DNA of 8,317 nucleotides from Actinomycetota bacterium. Its GTDB lineage: Bacteria; Actinomycetota; Humimicrobiia; Humimicrobiales; Humimicrobiaceae. A program made the position numbers and the translations under genes. The notes under the pieces are model-generated. The model saw only the letters and a list, made by a program, of their open reading frames with translations. It had not been told where the DNA came from and made no database searches. The DNA is taken from NCBI GenBank assembly GCA_003486795.1, contig DNFX01000165.1, forward strand, positions 1,090-9,406. The letters run 5' to 3'. Shown here one piece after another: positions 1 to 6,335 of this stretch; position 1 is the first letter of the stretch, and every line of letters starts with the position of its first letter.

Positions 1-1
1 G

Positions 2-607
2 CATTCAATCATTGCAACAATAGGAACTATGTCTATATGGAGGGGAATAGGTTATACACTTTCAAATGGGGAATCAATGCTGGCATTTAATCCTGTAATT
101 GATTACCTTGGCAGGGGGACCGTATTTAAATATATTCCTTTCCCGATTATCTTATTTATTATTGTCATTATTGTTACCTATATAATAATGAACAGAAGTA
201 AGATAGGCAGAAGGATCTATGCAATTGGCGTTAATCCTATGGCATCATATCTTTCAGGTATCAATGTAAGAGGCATAAAATTCTTATTATTCGTATTTTG
301 CGGGGCAGCAGCATCTCTCGGAGGCCTTATGCTTACATCATTGTCTGCTGTAGGAATGCCCCAGCACGGACAGGGCCTTGAGCTTACTGTTATTTCGGCA
401 GTAATTTTGGGAGGTACGGCTTTAAGCGGTGGCAGAGGGCAGATTCTCGGCACACTGGCAGGAGTTCTTATTCTCAGCATTCTTTATAACGGACTTACAA
501 TGCTTAATATAATGTATTTTTATATTCAGATTATAAGAGGTATTGTCCTTATCCTTGTAGTTGCTACTTATGAAATAAGACAAAGCAGGGCATTGAGAAG
601 AGTTTAA
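2..607 (+). CDS. ABC sugar transporter permease, RbsC family (5'-truncated; probable rhamnose importer subunit)
   Basis: This is the inner-membrane permease of a CUT2-type (ribose/rhamnose class) ABC importer, shown here only as its C-terminal 201 residues. The reading frame is open to the left edge: codons from base 2 read HSIIATIGTMSIWRGI, matching the conserved region before the middle of RbsC proteins, so the ATG at 29 is internal and about 120-140 residues are missing. Visible hallmarks are the IGVNPMASYLSGI loop and, further on, the ILGGTALSGGRG segment. Hydrophobic membrane segments lie around bases 130-190, 280-350, 380-420, 450-490 and 535-575. A second permease of the same family follows after 31 bases, so the two probably form a heterodimer, like RhaP/RhaQ of the rhizobial rhamnose importer. 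The rhamnose substrate is inferred from the downstream rhaB and rhaM; the fold alone would also fit ribose, xylose or autoinducer-2. Confidence 0.9.
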   Translation, partial: HSIIATIGTMSIWRGIGYTLSNGESMLAFNPVIDYLGRGTVFKYIPFPIILFIIVIIVTYIIMNRSKIGRRIYAIGVNPMASYLSGINVRGIKFLLFVFCGAAASLGGLMLTSLSAVGMPQHGQGLELTVISAVILGGTALSGGRGQILGTLAGVLILSILYNGLTMLNIMYFYIQIIRGIVLILVVATYEIRQSRALRRV

Positions 608-629
608 AATAATATGTTTTAGCATAAAT

Positions 630-634
630 GGAGG
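630..634 (+). promoter_or_regulatory. Shine-Dalgarno site of the second permease
   Basis: GGAGG lies 4 bases before the ATG at 639. The spacing is short but the match is strong. It supports this start and translation from the same mRNA as the preceding permease. Confidence 0.6.
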
Positions 635-638
635 ATTA

Positions 639-1649
639 ATGAATAATTTGGAGGCTAAGAATTCAAAGGGCAGAAATGTATTTAAAAAAGCCCTTGGTAT
701 ATTCACCCAGACAAAAACCCCTACACCGTCACTGATTATACTATATATCATTATGGTAGTTATTTTTGCTGTTTCAAACGATAATTTCCTGACAATTGTA
801 AACTTTAAAGGGATTTTCAATAATTTTGCCGTATATGGGATAATGTCGGCCGGTATAACAATTGTTATGATTGCCGGAGGGTTTGACATGTCAATAGGTT
901 CTATTGCCGGACTTGCAGGTATAGTTTCGGCAGTATTATTGATGGATGCAGGAGTAATTCCCACTCCTGTAGTTGTTATCCTTGCGCTTGTAATGGGAAG
1001 TGTTCTGGGACTTATTAACGGGCTCATCATCACCAAAGTCGGTATCAATCCCATTATTACTACACTTGGTACTCTTGCCACAATAAGAGGTATATGCTAT
1101 TTCTGGGCAAAACTAAATCCAAGAATTTATAATGATTTTATTGAAGGCCTTGGAAGGAAGTTTTTGGGAAATATTATCCCCTATACAACGATTTACATAG
1201 TTGTTATATTTGTAATTCTTGCACTTATACTTAAATTTACCAGATTCGGCAGGGATATTTACACTATTGGAGGAAATGAGAATCTTGCCCGCCTGGCAGG
1301 AATCAAGGTTGACAGAATAAAAATAATAACTTATGTAATTTCAGGATTCTTTGCTGCTTTTGCCGGCCTTGTTCTTATTTCCCAGCTTGGTTCAGGCAGG
1401 CCGGAATACGGTGATGGCGCTGAACTTGAAGTTCTGACAATCGTTGTTCTTGGAGGTGTTGCAGTCGGTGGAGGCAAAGGTAATTTTCTCGGAGTTTTTA
1501 TTGCTCTTCTGATAATTGGCTCTATTTCCAACGGTATGGTTATGATGGATGTACCTGTCTATCTCAGAATGGTTGTAAAAGGCGCTCTGCTTGTATTTGC
1601 AATATCTCTTGATGCCATAAGGAACAGGCGGAGACTGCAGTTATATTAA
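639..1649 (+). CDS. ABC sugar transporter permease, RbsC family (probable rhamnose importer subunit)
   Basis: This is a complete 336-residue inner-membrane permease, the usual length for the RbsC/XylH/RhaP-Q group. After a polar N-terminal stretch of about 30 residues the protein is almost entirely hydrophobic segments. Diagnostic pieces are AGGFDMSIGS (around residues 80-89; family form AGGxDLSVGS), the cytoplasmic loop IGGNENLARLAGIKVDRIK that contacts the ATPase, and LGGVAVGGGKGNFLG near the C-terminus. The partner permease lies 31 bases upstream and the rhamnose catabolic genes start 158 bases downstream. It therefore probably forms the RhaP/RhaQ-type channel with its neighbour. The periplasmic binding protein and ATPase expected for a working importer are not in the window and are likely upstream. 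The permease family is clear; the rhamnose substrate is inferred from context. Confidence 0.93.
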   Translation: MNNLEAKNSKGRNVFKKALGIFTQTKTPTPSLIILYIIMVVIFAVSNDNFLTIVNFKGIFNNFAVYGIMSAGITIVMIAGGFDMSIGSIAGLAGIVSAVLLMDAGVIPTPVVVILALVMGSVLGLINGLIITKVGINPIITTLGTLATIRGICYFWAKLNPRIYNDFIEGLGRKFLGNIIPYTTIYIVVIFVILALILKFTRFGRDIYTIGGNENLARLAGIKVDRIKIITYVISGFFAAFAGLVLISQLGSGRPEYGDGAELEVLTIVVLGGVAVGGGKGNFLGVFIALLIIGSISNGMVMMDVPVYLRMVVKGALLVFAISLDAIRNRRRLQLY

Positions 1650-1807
1650 TAAAACAGCAATAATTATTAATCTGATACATATTATCGAATATCAGTTATG
1701 CCTTTATTGTTTTTGTATTTTATTTTCAAAAACCTGGGCAGCCAGGTTACTGATATTATCATTTATAAATTGATGCAGATTTTATTACAATTTTAGAAAA
1801 GAGAACT
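1650..1807 (+). promoter_or_regulatory. Intergenic region before rhaB with hairpin and dyads
   Basis: This 158-base gap is the largest within the sugar cluster. It contains a 7-bp stem with a 4-base loop, AACCTGGGCAGCCAGGTT (1731-1748). It also has an interrupted dyad, CTGATA (1672-1677) with TATCAG (1690-1695), and an 11-base palindrome, TGATATTATCA (1751-1761). No T-run follows the hairpin on the + strand, so it is not a standard terminator for the permeases. On the minus strand it is followed by TTTTTG, but no minus-strand gene reads into it. An operator, an mRNA-processing or stability element, or a weak internal promoter region are all possible. I could not identify a convincing -35/-10 pair. 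The rhaB start has only a weak AGAGA ribosome site. Confidence 0.35.
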
Positions 1808-3298
1808 ATGACTTTGCAAAACTATCTTATTTTTGACTTCGGGGCAAGCAATGGCAGAGCGATTACTGCTGGATATGATGGCAAAAGATTTGATCTTGAA
1901 GTCACCCACAGATTTGAAAACAGGCCTGTTTATGCTTCAGAAACTTTATACTGGGATATACTCCGCCTTTTTTCTGAATTAAAAGAAGGCATACTGATTT
2001 CACAGAAAAATTATAAAAATATCAAGTCTCTCGGCGTGGATACATGGGGTGTTGATTTTGCCCTTTTTGATAAAAACGGAAAGATGATTTCAAATCCGCA
2101 GCATTACAGGGATGAGGCAAGAGCAGAAGCAGCACGAGCCATGGAGAAAGCAGGATATACAAGAGAAAAATTATTCATGCTCACCGGAGGGCTTATACTG
2201 GATATTATGGGAATCTATCATTTTTATGATTTAAAGCTAAGCAATTCTCCTGTTCTTGATATTGCAGACAAATTCCTTATGATTCCTGATATTTTCAATT
2301 ATTTCCTTACGGGGAATATGTTCAATGAATTTACTGAAGCTACCACTTCTATAGTATACGATTTAAAAAATAATGCCTGGAGCAGCGAAATACTTGAATT
2401 CCTTGGTATTTCAGGGAGGCTGTTTCCTGAAGTAATTCAGCCAGGCACAAAAATAGGTGATATTCAGAAAAGCATAACTGAGGAACTTGATATAGAACCT
2501 ATCAGTGTTATCGCTCCAGCATCACATGATACCGCCTCTGCCGTAACAGGAATACCTGTGATAGATAAAAATAAAAACTGGGGCTTTGTCAGCATGGGGA
2601 CCTGGCTCGTACAGGGAATGGAAACTGATAAACCGGTAATCAGTGAAGATGCGTATTTATCAGGTTTTGCAAATGAAGGCGGACCGGAAGGGAAAAATTT
2701 TCTGTCAAAGAATATTAACGGTTTGTGGATTATTCAGCAATGTATGGAAAAATGGAGAAAAGATGCAGGCAGAAATATTGCGTGGCCTGAAATAGACGAA
2801 TTATTCCCCAGAGCGGAAGCATTCAGGTGCTTTATAGATGCAGATGATCAGGTTTTTCTGCCACCTTCACCGGATATGCCGAAAGTTATTGCTGATTTCT
2901 GCAATCGTAAAGGGCAGAGCATACCTTCAGATATAGGTTCCGTTGCAAGATGTTTTTATGAAAGCATTGTTCTCAAGATAAGGTTCAATGTAAACAACCT
3001 TGAGAAGCTTACCGGTAAAAAAATCGAATTAATGCAGCTTGTGGGAGGAGGTACCAATAACAGGCTTCTGTGCCAGTGGATAGCAGATGCGCTTGGTGTC
3101 CAGGTTGCAGCCGGACCTACAGAAACAACTGCGGTGGGTAATCTTATAATGCAGATGAAGGGAAGCGGTGAGATAAAAAACGTGGAAGAAGGCAGACAAT
3201 TATGCATAGGCTCGACAGATGTTAGAAGATATGAACCTGTAACCAGTGAAAAAGAAAAATGGGATGCGGCTTATGAGAAATATATCAAAATTTTATAA
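1808..3298 (+). CDS. rhaB: Rhamnulokinase
   Basis: This enzyme phosphorylates L-rhamnulose with ATP to L-rhamnulose-1-phosphate in the cytoplasm. The 496-residue length is normal for the FGGY sugar-kinase family. Sequence marks in order are the N-terminal phosphate-binding loop FDFGASNGR (residues 9-17), the sugar-site segment GVDTWGVDFALFD, ASHDTASAV with the presumed catalytic base D241, SMGTW (262-266), and the nucleotide-binding GGGTNNR (413-419) of the second ASKHA domain. The DxGASNGR and ASHDTASAV forms are characteristic of rhamnulokinase rather than xylulose or glycerol kinases. A sugar isomerase follows after 20 bases and a rhamnose mutarotase after that, which fits the same assignment. 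Only a weak AGAGA stands before the ATG, in contrast to the strong sites of the neighbours, so translation may be modest. Alternatives such as fuculokinase are less likely given the motifs and rhaM. Confidence 0.95.
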   Translation: MTLQNYLIFDFGASNGRAITAGYDGKRFDLEVTHRFENRPVYASETLYWDILRLFSELKEGILISQKNYKNIKSLGVDTWGVDFALFDKNGKMISNPQHYRDEARAEAARAMEKAGYTREKLFMLTGGLILDIMGIYHFYDLKLSNSPVLDIADKFLMIPDIFNYFLTGNMFNEFTEATTSIVYDLKNNAWSSEILEFLGISGRLFPEVIQPGTKIGDIQKSITEELDIEPISVIAPASHDTASAVTGIPVIDKNKNWGFVSMGTWLVQGMETDKPVISEDAYLSGFANEGGPEGKNFLSKNINGLWIIQQCMEKWRKDAGRNIAWPEIDELFPRAEAFRCFIDADDQVFLPPSPDMPKVIADFCNRKGQSIPSDIGSVARCFYESIVLKIRFNVNNLEKLTGKKIELMQLVGGGTNNRLLCQWIADALGVQVAAGPTETTAVGNLIMQMKGSGEIKNVEEGRQLCIGSTDVRRYEPVTSEKEKWDAAYEKYIKIL

Positions 3299-3309
3299 CT
3301 TTATCTGAA

Positions 3310-3315
3310 AAGGAG
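3310..3315 (+). promoter_or_regulatory. Shine-Dalgarno site of the isomerase gene
   Basis: AAGGAG lies 3 bases before the ATG at 3319 and 6 bases before the ATG at 3322. The spacing favours initiation at 3322, which would drop one N-terminal methionine. Confidence 0.6.
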
Positions 3316-3318
3316 AAT

Positions 3319-4302
3319 ATGATGAAACTAAAAGTAGATGCTCATTTGTGGTGTCTGGGGACTTATGCGGAAAGATATGTTCCCGGAGGATACTTTGAAC
3401 CTCTGAGTGTTGATCAGCAGCTTGAAATAATGTCGAAAATAGACGGTCTTACAGGTTTTTTTACTTTTTACCCGGTAGCTCCCCTGCCTGACGATCCGGA
3501 CAAACTGGTTAAAAAAGTTGAAAGTTTCGGACTTAAGGTTTCCAATCTGGCAGTAGAATGCTGGGGAGACAGAAAATGGAAACATGGCACATTCTGTAAT
3601 AATGATGAAAAAGTAAGGAAGGAGGCCATAAAGCTGTTTAAGGATGCAATTGATTTTGCGAAAGCAATAAAAGCAGAAAGCGTGCTTCTCTGGCCTGCTC
3701 ATGATGGATTTGATTATGTTTTTCAGGTAAATTATCTGGATTCCTGGAAGTATATGGTAGAAACAGTAAGAGAAATCGGAGAATATGCAGATGATATGAA
3801 GATCGCTGTAGAAGCCAAACTCAAGGACCCCAGACAGAAACAGTTTATCGGTGATACCGGCAAAGCAATGGCTTTTGTAAACGAAGTAGGATTGAAAAAT
3901 GTGGGATGTGCTCTTGACATAGGGCATGCTCTCCAGGCATCCGAAGGAATAGGTGAGTCGGTGATACTGCTGGATCACTGGAAGAAACTGATACAGATAC
4001 ATATAAATGAAAATTACAAGGATGCAGATCCTGATATGATTTTTGGTACTGTTAATTTCTGGGAAATACTGGAATTTTATTATTATCTTAACAAAACAAG
4101 CTATGACGGCTGGTGTGCGATTGACATTATTGCCCCGAGGGATGACAGAAAAAAATCACTTGAGCTGGGCGTAAAACTGATGTGGAAATTCCAGGGAATG
4201 GCTGAGAAACTTCTTGAACATGAAAAAGAAATTGATGATAATCTGAGAGGATACAGATTTACAGATAATATGGATATGATATCAGAGCTTATCTTTAAAT
4301 AA
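3319..4302 (+). CDS. TIM-barrel sugar isomerase, probable L-rhamnose isomerase (RhaI-like)
   Basis: This 327-residue protein belongs to the xylose-isomerase-like TIM-barrel superfamily. It shows a full two-metal pattern: E165 (in VEAKLKDPR), D200 with H203 (LDIGH), H228 (IHINEN), D237 and D239 (DPDMIFG), and D269 (AIDIIAPR). As I recall, this matches the order and spacing of ligands in Pseudomonas stutzeri L-rhamnose isomerase (E219, D254, H257, H281, D289, D291, D327), although this protein is about 100 residues shorter. No other isomerase appears between rhaB and rhaM, so it probably converts L-rhamnose to L-rhamnulose. A 3-epimerase or another aldose isomerase activity remains possible. 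Two ATGs stand in tandem, at 3319 and 3322. The AAGGAG at 3310-3315 is better spaced for the second one. The superfamily is certain; the substrate is inferred. Confidence 0.85.
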   Translation: MMKLKVDAHLWCLGTYAERYVPGGYFEPLSVDQQLEIMSKIDGLTGFFTFYPVAPLPDDPDKLVKKVESFGLKVSNLAVECWGDRKWKHGTFCNNDEKVRKEAIKLFKDAIDFAKAIKAESVLLWPAHDGFDYVFQVNYLDSWKYMVETVREIGEYADDMKIAVEAKLKDPRQKQFIGDTGKAMAFVNEVGLKNVGCALDIGHALQASEGIGESVILLDHWKKLIQIHINENYKDADPDMIFGTVNFWEILEFYYYLNKTSYDGWCAIDIIAPRDDRKKSLELGVKLMWKFQGMAEKLLEHEKEIDDNLRGYRFTDNMDMISELIFK

Positions 4303-4337
4303 AAAATATTAACAGGTATTAAATATTAATAAAAATC

Positions 4338-4344
4338 AGGAGGG
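4338..4344 (+). promoter_or_regulatory. Shine-Dalgarno site of rhaM
   Basis: AGGAGGG lies 4 bases before the ATG at 4349, the strongest ribosome site in the window. Another ATG at 4345 is in a different frame and closer still, so 4349 is the credible start. The 46-base gap before rhaM (4303-4348) holds only AT-rich sequence with a 9-base direct repeat, AAATATTAA, at 4304-4312 and 4321-4329. Confidence 0.65.
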
Positions 4345-4348
4345 ATGA

Positions 4349-4669
4349 ATGGCAAGATATGGTATGATATGGAAAATAAAACCTGAACTTAAGGAACAAT
4401 ATAAAAAAGATCATGATGAAATCTGGCCTGATATGGCTGATGCCCTTAAAAAAGCAGGATATCGGAATTATTCCATTTATTTCAAGGAAGACGGAACCTG
4501 CTTTGCATATCTTGAAAATGATAATCTCGAAAAAGGATCTGCCTGGATTGCAACTACTGATGTCTGGGCAAGATGGCAGAAGGCTATGGATAAATACTTT
4601 GTTAAAAGCGATGAAAGCATAATAGGCCCACAGATTCAGAATCTTGAAGAAGTATTTCATATAGATTGA
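4349..4669 (+). CDS. rhaM: L-rhamnose mutarotase
   Basis: This enzyme interconverts the alpha and beta anomers of L-rhamnose in the cytoplasm, feeding the isomerase with its preferred anomer. The 106-residue length and layout match RhaM (E. coli about 104 residues), a small ferredoxin-like dimer. Conserved features are the N-terminal strand MARYGMIWKIKP, Y18 and H22 at the same positions as the active-site Tyr/His of E. coli RhaM, IWPDM after the histidine, NYSIY (40-44), the TTDVWARW segment and the C-terminal LEEVFHID, equivalent to LQEVFYL of the E. coli protein. It sits third in the kinase-isomerase-mutarotase set, and the next gene begins 16 bases after its stop. This gene is the most specific indicator that the cluster handles L-rhamnose. 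No fusion, truncation or missing key residue is seen. Confidence 0.96.
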   Translation: MARYGMIWKIKPELKEQYKKDHDEIWPDMADALKKAGYRNYSIYFKEDGTCFAYLENDNLEKGSAWIATTDVWARWQKAMDKYFVKSDESIIGPQIQNLEEVFHID

Positions 4670-4672
4670 TAC

Positions 4673-4677
4673 GGAGG
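4673..4677 (+). promoter_or_regulatory. Shine-Dalgarno site fixing a TTG start
   Basis: GGAGG stands 8 bases before TTG at 4686, an ideal spacing. The next in-frame ATG lies about 30 codons downstream, inside the conserved hydrolase core, so this site decides in favour of the TTG start. Confidence 0.7.
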
Positions 4678-4685
4678 CACACTTA

Positions 4686-5591
4686 TTGGAAAAAGAAGTT
4701 GTTTTTTACAGTGACGGTTTCAAAATTGAAGGCACATTATGCTTTCCTGATAAAACAGGTGAAGAAGAAAAATATCCTGTCATCATCATGTCTCACGGAT
4801 ACGGAGCCGGACGTGATGAGTTCGGTGATTTTATTCTTCTGGCAAAGAAACTTGCAAAAGAAGGTTTTGCCTCATTAAGATTTGACTGCAGGGGATGCGG
4901 TTATTCCCAGTATCCTCTCGGAAGGATGCTTTGCGCTACTGACTGGCGCCAGGATCTTATATCTGCAGTATATTTTTGTTCAACCTACCCGGGAATTGAC
5001 CCGGAAAGAATAGGGCTTTTCGGTGAAAGCATGGGTGGGTCGAATGTAATTGCAGCATCTGCATTTGAGAAAATCTCGAAATGTGTTGTTTCACTTTCAC
5101 CTATCGCTGACGGATTTGAATGGCTTAAAAACAACTGGTCAAGAAATAGTGGTATTGATAAGTTCAACGAATTTCTTGTAACCATAGAAGATGATAATAG
5201 AAGACAGGCTGTATACGGCAAATCAAACCTGATAAAAATGAAGGATGCCCTTAATTATGAGCAGAGGTATCTTGACCTAATTGATACTCTGAAAAACAGA
5301 TTTACAGTTCATGAATTTACTTATTATATCGAACTTTCTTCTGTAAATTCAATAATACACATGAAACCCCTGAACGTTGTTGGCAGGATATCGCCGAAAC
5401 CACTACTGATAATGGCCGGCAAGAAAGATAAAATAGTTTTATGGGAAGAGAATGCTTTGCTCCTTTTTGAAAAGGCAGGGGATATAAAAAAGCTGGAAGT
5501 TTTTGATTATGGTGAACATGGTCTTCTGGCTGAACCTACAAAAGCTGAAGCAATTGCTTATATAATTAACTGGTATAAACAATATCTTTAA
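4686..5591 (+). CDS. Alpha/beta hydrolase, probable cytoplasmic esterase
   Basis: This 301-residue serine hydrolase of the alpha/beta fold starts at TTG. The catalytic triad can be read directly: nucleophile S115 in GESMGG, acid D248 in AGKKDKIV, and H278 in GEHGLL. The oxyanion region is SHGYGAGRDEF (36-46), and a FDCRGCGYS segment (66-74) is typical of the family. A cap-like insertion of about 90 residues lies between the nucleophile elbow and the last strands. There is no signal peptide, so it acts in the cytoplasm. It follows rhaM by 16 bases in the same orientation and is probably the last gene of the rhamnose operon. A plausible role is removing acetyl or feruloyl groups from imported rhamnosides or rhamnogalacturonan fragments, but the sequence does not show the substrate. 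Dienelactone hydrolase-like or peptidase activities are alternatives. Confidence 0.88.
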   Translation: MEKEVVFYSDGFKIEGTLCFPDKTGEEEKYPVIIMSHGYGAGRDEFGDFILLAKKLAKEGFASLRFDCRGCGYSQYPLGRMLCATDWRQDLISAVYFCSTYPGIDPERIGLFGESMGGSNVIAASAFEKISKCVVSLSPIADGFEWLKNNWSRNSGIDKFNEFLVTIEDDNRRQAVYGKSNLIKMKDALNYEQRYLDLIDTLKNRFTVHEFTYYIELSSVNSIIHMKPLNVVGRISPKPLLIMAGKKDKIVLWEENALLLFEKAGDIKKLEVFDYGEHGLLAEPTKAEAIAYIINWYKQYL

Positions 5592-5778
5592 ACAGATAAT
5601 AACCTTTCGAGTTAATCACAGGCAAAACGAAAAAGCTTTAATTCAGGATTTCTTTAATGATTGGCAAGCCCGAAGATATAAAGAAACTTGCGGATTCAGG
5701 TATACAACTGATTCAAAAGGCAGCTGTATAAAGATATAAATTAAATCAGGGAAATATTAAATTATAAGAAATTCTTGT
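5592..5778. other. Non-coding gap between convergent genes, possible small ORF or gene remnant
   Basis: This region lies between the end of the hydrolase gene and the end of the minus-strand lipoprotein gene. It contains a 24-codon ORF at 5657-5731 (MIGKPEDIKKLADSG...), which reads like protein but has no Shine-Dalgarno site, and its frame is closed by a TAA at 5639-5641. It may be the relic of a lost gene tail; I do not recognise the family. No clear GC-rich hairpin with a T-run terminates either flanking gene. The only dyad is the weak AAGAAATTCTT at 5766-5776. Confidence 0.3.
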
Positions 5779-6219
5779 TTATTCGACTTTAAACGGAATT
5801 GTTTCCAGCTGTTTCCCGTTAAGGAAGACAGTTGCTTCGTAGTTTCCGAAAGGAAATCCCTGGGAAATTTTTATCCTGAAAACATGATTGCCTGAAAATT
5901 TTTCTTCAGGGATAAACGTTTTGCTGTCTATTTCTATGTTTTCATCAAGAAAGGTCCATTTCGCTGTTATGTTGTCTGTTGTTTTCATATTCTCAATCTT
6001 TATTACAAGAAAGATTTCTTTTGTGCCGCTGGCAAATGTATCTGCTGCTTCAGTAGGATTGCCATTCACGTCAACATTTTTACTTAGCACTATATCCTGT
6101 ATCTCCAAAGGTTTTTCACTGCAGCCATTCATGGCAGGAATCATAAAAAAAAGAATAAGCAAAATGGCAATATTAGCTGTTTTTAAATATGCTGATTTAA
6201 AGAAAGATTTTTTATTCAT
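5779..6219 (-). CDS. Predicted lipoprotein of unknown function
   Basis: I do not recognise this family. Read from the ATG at 6219 it is 146 residues; an in-frame TTG at 6228 would add three. Neither start has a clear Shine-Dalgarno site. The N-terminus has lysines followed by a hydrophobic run (NIAILLILFFMIPAMNGC), ending in a cysteine at residue 33, a signal-peptidase II pattern although the lipobox M-N-G-C is not ideal. The mature part is polar, with alternating hydrophobic residues suggesting beta strands (EIFLVIKIEN, ITAKWTFLDE, HVFRIKISQGFPFGNYEATVFLNG), so a small Ig-like beta-sandwich on the outer face of the membrane is likely. It is the only minus-strand gene here, convergent with the rhamnose operon and divergent from the glycosylase gene. 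A role cannot be assigned. A non-lipidated secreted or membrane-anchored form is the alternative. Confidence 0.75.
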   Translation of the reverse strand: MNKKSFFKSAYLKTANIAILLILFFMIPAMNGCSEKPLEIQDIVLSKNVDVNGNPTEAADTFASGTKEIFLVIKIENMKTTDNITAKWTFLDENIEIDSKTFIPEEKFSGNHVFRIKISQGFPFGNYEATVFLNGKQLETIPFKVE

Positions 6220-6259
6220 ATCTGACAATAAACTGAAAAAATGTTATTGACTTTATAGT

Positions 6260-6276
6260 TTAAATTATTAATTTAA
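6260..6276. repeat. 17-base perfect palindrome in the divergent intergenic region
   Basis: TTAAATTATTAATTTAA is self-complementary around base 6268. It lies between the lipoprotein and glycosylase genes and just upstream of, or overlapping, the probable + strand -35 element. A repressor operator is possible, but pure A/T composition makes chance a serious alternative. Confidence 0.45.
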
Positions 6277-6300
6277 CTTGTAATTTTATGTTATTATACT
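6273..6300 (+). promoter_or_regulatory. Probable sigma-70-type promoter of the udg-tsaE-tsaB operon
   Basis: TTAACT (6273-6278) and TATACT (6295-6300) are 16 bases apart and match the -35/-10 consensus at four and five of six positions. The expected transcript start near 6307 gives a leader of about 30 bases before the ATG at 6336. No ribosome site is visible in that leader. The background is very AT-rich, which lowers confidence. Confidence 0.45.
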
Positions 6301-6335
6301 TAAAAATTAAGAATTTATCATTAGAATAATTAAAT

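Noticed and set aside
422..1081. Minus-strand ORF of 219 codons opposite the two permease genes
   Set aside because: It spans the end of one clear permease and the start of another, and its low-complexity I/T/P-rich product mirrors the hydrophobic codons of the + strand. It is a shadow.
3328..4002. Minus-strand ORF of 224 codons opposite the isomerase gene
   Set aside because: The + strand carries an intact metal-site pattern throughout; the antisense product is F/Y/C/S-rich with no recognisable motif.
4304..4329. Direct repeat AAATATTAA twice before rhaM, considered as an operator
   Set aside because: It is nine A/T bases in an AT-rich leader with no dyad symmetry and no spacing match to a promoter; probably chance.
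4413..4622. Second + strand ORF inside rhaM in another frame
   Set aside because: It lies wholly within rhaM, whose frame is conserved end to end with the known mutarotase.
5766..5776. AAGAAATTCTT dyad as terminator of the lipoprotein or hydrolase gene
   Set aside because: The stem is only 5 A/T-rich pairs and no adequate T-run follows on either strand.
5888..6250. Plus-strand ORF of 120 codons opposite the lipoprotein gene
   Set aside because: The minus strand gives a coherent signal peptide, lipobox cysteine and beta-rich domain. The + strand product lacks a ribosome site and its hydrophobicity mirrors the opposite strand.
6247..6275. TTGACT (6247-6252) as an alternative -35 for the udg operon
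   Set aside because: The box at the right distance is a poor -10 (TAATTT), and the downstream TTAACT/TATACT pair fits better.
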